Shown here: positions 19,201 through 21,700 of the stretch, one piece after another | How positions within the stretch are numbered: the first letter of the stretch is position 1 | Layout of the letters: each line of letters starts with the position of its first letter | Origin: Clostridiales bacterium UBA4821 | Lineage (GTDB): Bacteria; Bacillota; Clostridia; Acetivibrionales; UBA4821 | Reading direction: 5' to 3' | NCBI GenBank assembly: GCA_002402315.1 | Contig: DHFP01000021.1 | Location: forward strand, 1-21,700 | Length of the DNA stretch: 21,700 bases | Notes under the pieces: generated by a model | What the model saw: only the letters and a program-made list of their open reading frames with translations | The model's database searches: none | Told to the model about the DNA's origin: nothing | Position numbers and translations under genes: made by a program

Positions 19201-19845
19201 TATATACCCTGTTGCAAGATAATATTTTGATGAATATACATCCTCTGTGACATTCATGGTCATTCCACCAAATTCTGCAGTCGGTGTTATTTTTATAGCT
19301 TGCTTTCCAAAAATATAGTCATTAGTGGATGCAGATAAACTGCTGTTATTATAGCTTGTCCATGAAGTAAGCTGTTCACAGTCTCCATTATTACCTAACA
19401 CGCTAAATATGATGCCTTCATTTCCACGTGCAGCATCTGACTGAATATATTCTGAAGGTACTACTACTTTTGAATCATCTGAAGGATCATAAATTATCAT
19501 GTCGTTTGGTTGATACCCTCGAAAAGTGTAGGCTTTATTGTTACTTACTGCTCCGGTAGAAGTACTCCACATATTAAAGCCCTTGCTTGATTTATCCGCC
19601 CACTTTTTTGTTTTTAAATCATAAATGTATAATGCCTTAGTATAATAATTAATTCCCCCAAAGGACATTATTTTATCACTGGTTGATAAAAGTAACGGAT
19701 TGGTTAAATTAAAATCATATGCCGGTAGTTTGGGCAGCTCCTCCCATTTGTAATTCTCCATTGCAAAGGTTGTTCCACAGAAAACCGTCGCTAGAAGCAA
19801 TATCCCCCAAAACATTACTCCAATTTTTTTCAAAATACATCTCAT
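10219..19845 (-). CDS. giant secreted multidomain protein (Kelch, CBM-like, amidotransferase-like, Fn3, Ig-like)
   Basis: 3208 residues. Signal peptide with cleavage near TTFA/ME (about residue 28). Domains, rough positions: Kelch blades at 50-150 and again at 490-640 (KLYLIGGYFG, KIYIIGGRDSS, KIYLRNRSDTYVYNP); two duplicated inserts at 153-313 and 325-482 between the blades; lectin/LamG-like region 640-800; carbohydrate-binding-like modules at 813-1110; three tandem CBM4/9-like modules at 1123, 1280 and 1440; amidotransferase-like region 1595-1718 (YLVQGGKVIWAG); three tandem beta modules at 1730, 1888 and 2022 (IKIWVNGVQVYRG); second amidotransferase-like region 2165-2380 with a partial third to 2480; Fn3-like domains 2490-2820; Ig-like domains to the end. 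No LPXTG, SLH or dockerin. The ATG follows GAGGGGG. Probably a glycan-binding adhesin exported with the Tad pilus; no catalytic motif recognised. Confidence 0.85.
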   Translation of the reverse strand: MRCILKKIGVMFWGILLLATVFCGTTFAMENYKWEELPKLPAYDFNLTNPLLLSTSDKIMSFGGINYYTKALYIYDLKTKKWADKSSKGFNMWSTSTGAVSNNKAYTFRGYQPNDMIIYDPSDDSKVVVPSEYIQSDAARGNEGIIFSVLGNNGDCEQLTSWTSYNNSSLSASTNDYIFGKQAIKITPTAEFGGMTMNVTEDVYSSKYYLATGYIRTNGTGTDGAKVSLIDADGNAIGGGTTNTYQKPTVWARVGYKIQPSDFDGKNLTSIKFGAISKDTDKTLTTLVDGMSLIEISAGDYGSLSVNQLMEKYPYRGNNINLLGENGDVDDISKWNKFASSYNTEVDAVIFGNRSVYSYYTGAASDYTGIYKSVSDKIDTTKYYFGSGYQYGGGGTYGVRMALLDADSNSIAASSYLPWTGYTRSGFKVQPSDFQGKNLTNISFAAQNRNANRNTAFYCDGLSLIEITQDEYNNLTETQLMAKYPFKSIDDTSRSSASLTTVNGKLYLIGGYFGSATTNDSQTKWGKGIWEFDTSTNTWTKASASLEIAGHMSFNVGGKIYIIGGRDSSGAVRNTRVLEWTPGTNDFVLKNTIPVAIDRDSDSRWHGVVVNGKIYLRNRSDTYVYNPTSDTWDWIEKQDYFNDGSKWQTIQSGISLSSNRLNATLATGAPTILYRENMQDVQITERVQMINNGTTVYLPFRSSSDGKNKYFVEVKGDTLRLCKTVNDIGYASAEELVSVTRDINTTIPHTYNIILLGDNIGIWEDYKMQIMIQDSTYKSGMIGFGTQDTQANMQFLHFLRINENSNLIGNELVTNGAFDTNIQGWLISNNDGNVKWLNSKLIISEQNLIGERNAAQEINIGQAKAVMLKFKANAYNLNTKGGLKYSWKNGDTVLTSLEYAAYVTQNNHKDIEMILTVPEGATTLEIQACIDGSGAKTGYIEFDDISVKEFTPQLTALVAANQDYVGLTSANGNIYQFKGYINISSDINFDYGNTIWNDPDGLPKGGYSPNEFGGYAISLSSDTNYWQKVDLIPNTKYKITCATKVGTLKRENVLPALKISFYDSQGMPISDKEIELKYDPVGSYGKVRVPFYEFVAPPGTAYAIITPELSDNSKELNEGEKWTLNPSFNTNTSYWGWWGNGVSFSASRDTSDFHTSPASLKLTKTGIGAPADYYAAIYCNPLNVGVQKGKWYKISFAAKASSPCTLKYLNIYDIKGGISYKSYFKPQNIYTGWRTYDVYFMPNQDSTIYTLYFYFSPEFDTINVDSFSLKEVSDIELLTNKSFDTDSFGWNYYGNTANGANAAVSRDTAEFDTAPASYKVVNVNSGSVETDMSVYSDSLPIENGFWYKLNFKAKSTQQFKIPTIKLTNPTDGSANYAKVALYNSPTITTDWQTYTVYFMAGSSTSGASIRFNLGGALPAGATLNIDSLSLQQTEDTITQITNQSFDSNADEWSSIINNGADVTVSRDTSEYNTAPGALKIHCTNKGTTADDIKAVSSEKLQIANYRTYKLTFKAKSNMDFTMPYVRLQKSTSPYTNYYYRSSGNLAVTNTWNTYTVYFRTNVAANDARLVFGLGYEMPNGADLYIDDISFQEIPFHWLGEILLYPATDFFVNNMELNAPKNTTVLDNYLVQGGKVIWAGNTPFENQGLADGTKTDWKNDLLETEPVDLNNNQTVSITQDGANAGITSTWQSKAPAPSDKVNTILAKITTNNAAAWEKNWSAVTPDKFMVRDWVVYGPLTTAEGEPINTDFIEEATVSPFAGMIQGNRIWNKYDYKGDSGDWIDFRELYGDGISKVAYANAYINSNTDQNLIMKLNTPNNVKLFVNGEMIPISNSMATISLKTGLNRILLKLEGSSSKWYVGVELEKPYQIQPIKNQQGGVSIDNQNNWIKNWVVLTGFTPTGTPIDNDYLGGETTINPTEGMVTAGKTWKNFTADYTGTTIYSYGADVSYAYTTIYSDVARKAVLAWTVDDQIKIWVNGVQVYRGGSTEIEVNLNQGNNSILVKVYNMGGPGYFRLIQRLYIMDWLTLSYFSPSGSDGMQTNYTGEDEAALNPTEGMVTAGKTWTKVTAAGNGKILDNIGMWVMDYAFAKVYCDTDRKAVLTTSLNYYTVIWVNGEYMGRVDYTTSVPINLKKGYNTILIKHYNGPTGWVRVLLTTTISATAEKPTGITVLGNSRIGNLIRLYDSSVDGTNVSVQQDVYSVLNKVDDNKIIYYDLNYNFTGLIKNKDAIASFFASKGFKQKNAEQLKEWMLNRLVTNTAPGTVVVFSQENAPDTIIDTQDANCLLRRYLNAGGKVIWTGEQPLANISTAAGNVELGEAGAEAILGITLKQTTESASVSLSNEAKNLGLASIGNWKSTRPINPGQGEIPLAVTASGDVSGWIRNYNPEYSYSGFIRLFDAPITISDTEKSNMLKLAMYNVNSAAVYYDARYGSDWISNSSALKTYLKGKGAAEINADNTDFIKANNYRWKTLLFSQDVVPDTMTRYNESISTNPCEVVVTWVDNSEGESAFVIYSNGVKKKTVYSDTSSGTGKSYMAVVEDLEANSTVTVKPAYIHYTEMASQRSEGEGISFFVKDAVSKKPGGLRGKTYPADENLRTTVDLSWEDTSTSETGFEVYVDGEPYQTVDSTTIDSMGKTYSLRFEGLESGKTYQFGVKNVYATQKSVMAVIDIQLPTKNIGTIRLSEAENLSTGWDKEARGYAVLEWDAVLGATAYGIYLYDGCEYRKVQEVTEPRWDSRQAKIYPSEADLNIYPDNGVPNTQNLFKQIGQGEDLRDVPTKLYEKTWGTEYDTKTEYYVKVSVINAAGEISYPDDKVTFQFDNLTDTTPPTGGIVINNEEGMTKNRVVSVSIVVTDTQSGLDTMEFSENASTWSPKYPYAPLTNWTLSNGTGSKTLYCRVTDKAGNSAVFSSSIELLPVDDIPSIRVIVNSGEYTVTSAAVTLTVLVSDDITTATSLNVRFSNNNVTWSNWTQCSTNQFPWILTSGNGRKTVYAEVKDENGNVGNAVVYLTLEPETSTSKVSIISKNVATVTTEEGTFPAVRGRIFEAGINVNQDTTEISVSWDGVSWSPWERATIISSGSGFVTVKKKLNFQGNEGWNELYVKSRGSTGTESEIISQKTLIDTRAPAVKLQSAYGSTATSSSSIDLLVEAEDNVSTKFFYSIGAGTKIKLSEERKVKVEGIQKGKLNLIQIRVYDEAGNSTLASIKIWGL
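13370..14665 (-). repeat. three tandem beta modules within the giant gene
   Basis: Three copies of a roughly 130-residue module, each with an opening WVV/WLT strand, an AGKTW-like turn (the first copy is diverged), a YAYA/YAFA strand and a WVNG or FVNG hairpin followed by N-x-I-L-(L/V/I)-K. Copies two and three share EGMVTAGKTW exactly. At the DNA level about 37 of 42 bases match between 13653-13694 and 14058-14099, a period of 405 bases (135 codons), indicating a fairly recent duplication. Outer coordinates are approximate. Confidence 0.75.
15060..16480 (-). repeat. three tandem CBM4/9-like modules within the giant gene
   Basis: Modules begin LNPSFNTNTSYWGW, LLTNKSFDTDSFGWN and ITNQSFDSNADEWSS, each followed by SRDTSDF/SRDTAEF/SRDTSEY and a TSPASLK-like strand, and each ending with a (N/Y)(V/I)D(S/D)(F/L/I)S strand. 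The period is about 157-160 residues. This is the jelly-roll pattern of family 4/9 carbohydrate-binding modules. Coordinates are approximate. Confidence 0.75.
18400..19390 (-). repeat. tandem duplication inserted between Kelch blades
   Basis: Two modules about 171 codons apart share IQPSDFDGKNLTSI/VQPSDFQGKNLTNI, DGMSLIEI/DGLSLIEI and a closing helix LMEKYPY/LMAKYPF. Matching DNA (for example gatttttacc at 18531 and 19044) is 513 bases apart. Each module opens with a GD..W strand like a carbohydrate-binding jelly roll. Coordinates are approximate. Confidence 0.75.
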
Positions 19846-19871
19846 TTTTTATCCCCCTCTTTATTTGAAAA

Positions 19872-19901
19872 ATTATATATGTAAAATCTTTTTATTGTCG
19901 T
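19872..19901 (-). promoter_or_regulatory. possible promoter of the giant gene
   Basis: A -10 of TATAAT (19872-19877) and a -35 of ACGACA (19896-19901, 4/6 match) are separated by 18 bases, in the 72-base gap after tadE. A start near 19865 would leave a short leader with the GAGGGGG ribosome site at about 19852-19858. This would allow expression of the giant gene apart from the pilus genes. Confidence 0.4.
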
Positions 19902-19907
19902 TGCGGT

Positions 19908-19920
19908 TATCCGTTCCCTA
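19908..19920 (-). repeat. degenerate half copy of the palindrome at the tadE stop
   Basis: On the minus strand TAGGGAACGGATA matches 12 of 13 bases of the palindrome arm, and its first three bases are the tadE stop codon, as in copy 2 where the stop also lies in the arm. The opposite arm is absent. It could be a decayed copy or chance. Confidence 0.3.
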
Positions 19921-20340
19921 TCCTATTTCCTTTTCTTTCTTGAAAACCGCCGAAGATCTCAGCTTGAAATACTCCGACCAACTATTATTGCCTATTAATA
20001 ACGGAAGCCCCGGAAACAGCGACGGTTGATTATACACTACATGGACAGTAATATACTCAATTCCATTTTCTTCATTCGTTTGAACACTTACCTCAGCTGC
20101 CTCATCATTTAAACCGGACTCTTTCAACACTTGCTTTACCTTATCCCCGGCAGCAGCGGCTCCTATGGCTTGGGCTCTCGCTCCTTCTCTTGCCGCATCA
20201 ACAACAATTACTTTTGAATATAAAGCAAGCATATAAGATATCGAGCCGAAAACTAAAAACAGCATCATAGGAAATAAAATAACGAATTCAATAGTTTCTG
20301 TACCTTTTTGGCTTCTAAGCCGTCTGATACATCTTTGCAT
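19918..20340 (-). CDS. tadE: TadE-like pseudopilin
   Basis: 140 residues. A short basic leader (MQRCIRRLRSQKG) is followed by the TadE signature TETIEFVILFPMMLFLVFG, a hydrophobic N-terminal helix with the conserved Glu processed by the prepilin peptidase, then a DAAREGARAQAIGAA segment and a soluble beta domain. Minor pseudopilins of this type are needed for assembly of the Flp/Tad pilus. An in-frame TTG at 20376 would overlap the previous gene, but the ATG at 20340 gives the normal short leader and has AAAGGTG 11 bases upstream. The gene follows the peptidase gene closely on the same strand. The giant secreted protein is the next gene, so it takes the place where a TadF/TadG-type subunit might be expected (inference). 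Confidence 0.85.
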   Translation of the reverse strand: MQRCIRRLRSQKGTETIEFVILFPMMLFLVFGSISYMLALYSKVIVVDAAREGARAQAIGAAAAGDKVKQVLKESGLNDEAAEVSVQTNEENGIEYITVHVVYNQPSLFPGLPLLIGNNSWSEYFKLRSSAVFKKEKEIG

Positions 20341-20366
20341 GACTTGCTTCACACCTTTACAATTTA

Positions 20367-20885
20367 TTAAATCCAAATAAGTGCATCGATTATTATCGCA
20401 GCATTAATCCCAATTGCAACTGACGGCATGTATGGAATAAATGTCTCCGCCTTTATGGATGGCTTATCCAGTACGATTTTCCTTTTTAATAAAATAAAAA
20501 CTAGTGCCCTGTATTTAATTTCATTATAGGTATGTATTAATACTTCTCTAAGCTTTCCTTTCCTCGCAAGGATTATCATTGTTATTATCAGATTAAAAAC
20601 AATTATAAATAGTATTCCTAATAGTACCAGCTTATGACCCATTATAGCACCAACCGCCATTAAAACCTTTACATCCCCGGCAGCTACAGCCCCCATAATA
20701 TAGATAGGAATATAGATAAACAAAACTAACGCAATGCCCGAAATACTGCTAATCCATTCGCCGGGGATATTAATTAACACTCCAAGGATGATAGCCGGCA
20801 TTGTGAGTAAATTGGGTATCTTTTTATATTTCAAATCAGTATATAATGCAATAATAATTATTAAATTGGTTAGCAGTATCTTCAA
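20367..20885 (-). CDS. tadV: CpaA/TadV-type prepilin peptidase
   Basis: 172 residues, very hydrophobic, with about five membrane segments. This is the small A24 aspartyl prepilin peptidase without the N-terminal methylase domain. The two catalytic aspartates lie in ALYTDLKYKKIPN (near the N-terminus) and in GAVAAGDVKVLMAVG, the family GxGD motif here being AAGD. It cleaves the leader of Flp prepilin and the TadE-type pseudopilins at the membrane. The start is a TTG (20885) placed five or six bases after GGAGGA; no ATG fits. It begins 14 bases after the tadB stop, and its ribosome site immediately follows that stop, so the genes form an operon. Confidence 0.88.
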   Translation of the reverse strand: MKILLTNLIIIIALYTDLKYKKIPNLLTMPAIILGVLINIPGEWISSISGIALVLFIYIPIYIMGAVAAGDVKVLMAVGAIMGHKLVLLGILFIIVFNLIITMIILARKGKLREVLIHTYNEIKYRALVFILLKRKIVLDKPSIKAETFIPYMPSVAIGINAAIIIDALIWI

Positions 20886-20899
20886 ATTCTTCCTCCGGC

Positions 20900-21700
20900 C
20901 TAGCGATATGCTTTATCAACCTTGACATCCGACATTTTGTTAACAACTAATACTCCTAACATAATAAAAACGAAACTGAGTAAAAGTCCCAGTTTGCCAA
21001 AAGGCAGACTCTCTAATTGCTTCAAATATTCAGGTGAAGAAAACCTCATAGCAACGTATAGTATTGTCGGGACAACTGCTGTTATGTAAGCACTTACTTT
21101 TGTTTCCTGCGTTAGATTATCTATCTCGTTACGGAGAACCTTCTTTTCTTCGATAACACCCGCTAGATTATCGATTGAATTTGCAAGGTTTCCGCCCATA
21201 TCATTATGAATATTAATGATGATGTGGAACATTTTAAACTCTACCAAAGGAACTCTTTCATATGATATTTCTATTGCTCTGTTTAAGGTTTCACCTGCAT
21301 TGATCCCTTTAACTATTTCCCCAAGCTCCTCTCCCAATCTTCCCTCTGTCACCAATGCCGTCTTCTCAATTGCCTGCCTTAGGTTATTGCCGGCCCTGAC
21401 ATAGTTAGCCAGATGCTTTAACATTGGAGCAAATTGTAAAGCAATTTCTTTGACTCTCTTTTTATCTTTCCGAACCAACCGCAAATATGGAATGGCAGCA
21501 GCACCTAACCCTATAAGTATTCCTAATACCGGAAAAGTAGTTGCTATATACCCAATTATCCCTAAAATCATACCGCATATTAAGGAAACAACTATAAACC
21601 GGCGCATGGTTATATCTGATTTAGTATTCTTAAAAAGAATTCTAATTCGACTTATAATAGTAAACTTCTTTTCAAGCTTATATGCCCAACCTTTTTTTTC
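20900..21700 (-). CDS. tadB: TadB-type pilus inner-membrane platform protein (5' end outside window)
   Basis: 266 residues visible. A type II secretion F-like domain of the Tad machine: soluble four-helix region with LKHLANYVRAGNNLRQAIEK, then HNDMGGNLANSIDNLAGVI, then LTQETKVSAYITAVVP and two membrane segments at the end. It would be the membrane base on which the Tad ATPase assembles the pilus. An ATG at 21607 would give 235 residues, but it has no ribosome site and the frame stays open for the 31 codons up to the window edge (including KLEKKFTIISRIRILFK, the basic stretch expected before the first membrane helix). The gene therefore continues beyond 21700. TadC is the alternative; the single F domain with this loop favours TadB. 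Confidence 0.85.
   Translation of the reverse strand, partial: EKKGWAYKLEKKFTIISRIRILFKNTKSDITMRRFIVVSLICGMILGIIGYIATTFPVLGILIGLGAAAIPYLRLVRKDKKRVKEIALQFAPMLKHLANYVRAGNNLRQAIEKTALVTEGRLGEELGEIVKGINAGETLNRAIEISYERVPLVEFKMFHIIINIHNDMGGNLANSIDNLAGVIEEKKVLRNEIDNLTQETKVSAYITAVVPTILYVAMRFSSPEYLKQLESLPFGKLGLLLSFVFIMLGVLVVNKMSDVKVDKAYR

Noticed and set aside
19760..19845. Lipoprotein signal on the giant protein
   Set aside because: A Cys is present in the signal region (TVFCG), but the residues before it do not fit a lipobox, and a normal cleavage site near TTFA is present.
20900..21607. TadB starting at the ATG at 21607
   Set aside because: No ribosome site precedes it and the same frame remains open to the window edge with plausible TadB sequence.

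Overview
The window is ordinary low-GC clostridial chromosome (Firmicutes, class Clostridia). This rests on strong Shine-Dalgarno sites, the dnaG-rpoD macromolecular-synthesis pair, a TPP-riboswitch thiamine operon and a Tad (type IVc) pilus cluster beside very large secreted multidomain proteins. I cannot name the species from sequence alone. No tRNA, rRNA, CRISPR, transposase or prophage gene was seen.

Layout. (1) 1-2293, minus strand: rpoD (sigma-A, cut by the window edge) preceded by dnaG primase, with a 345-base leader/intergenic stretch upstream that contains a tiny ORF ending at the dnaG start. (2) 2563-5972, minus strand: a thiamine operon reading promoter, TPP riboswitch, attenuator terminator, thiD2-thiE fusion, thiC, thiM, weak terminator. 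It makes HMP-P de novo (ThiC), phosphorylates it (ThiD2), salvages hydroxyethylthiazole (ThiM) and joins the halves (ThiE); no thiazole-synthesis gene is present here. (3) 6170-8389, plus strand: a two-gene proton-motor pair, a MotA/ExbB-like protein with a long tail and a MotB/OmpA-like peptidoglycan-binding partner. It has the architecture of ZorA/ZorB from Zorya anti-phage systems, but no Zorya effector gene lies beside it. (4) 8418-21700, minus strand: Tad pilus genes (tadB cut by the window edge, a CpaA/TadV prepilin peptidase, a TadE pseudopilin), then a 3208-residue secreted protein built of Kelch blades, carbohydrate-binding-like modules, ligand-binding-like modules, glutamine-amidotransferase-like pieces, Fn3 and Ig-like domains, then a 563-residue secreted propeller-like protein.

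The most unusual signal is a family of three perfect 28-base palindromes (7597, 8394, 10180), each placed 4-11 bases after a stop codon. One copy carries a paired base change that keeps the dyad perfect. A decayed half copy lies at the tadE stop codon. These elements are shared by the motor pair and the convergent pilus/giant-protein cluster, and occur nowhere else that I could find in the window. Together with the motor pair lacking effectors and a giant Tad-linked exoprotein, this makes 6.1-21.7 kb the accessory, interesting part; 1-5.9 kb is housekeeping.
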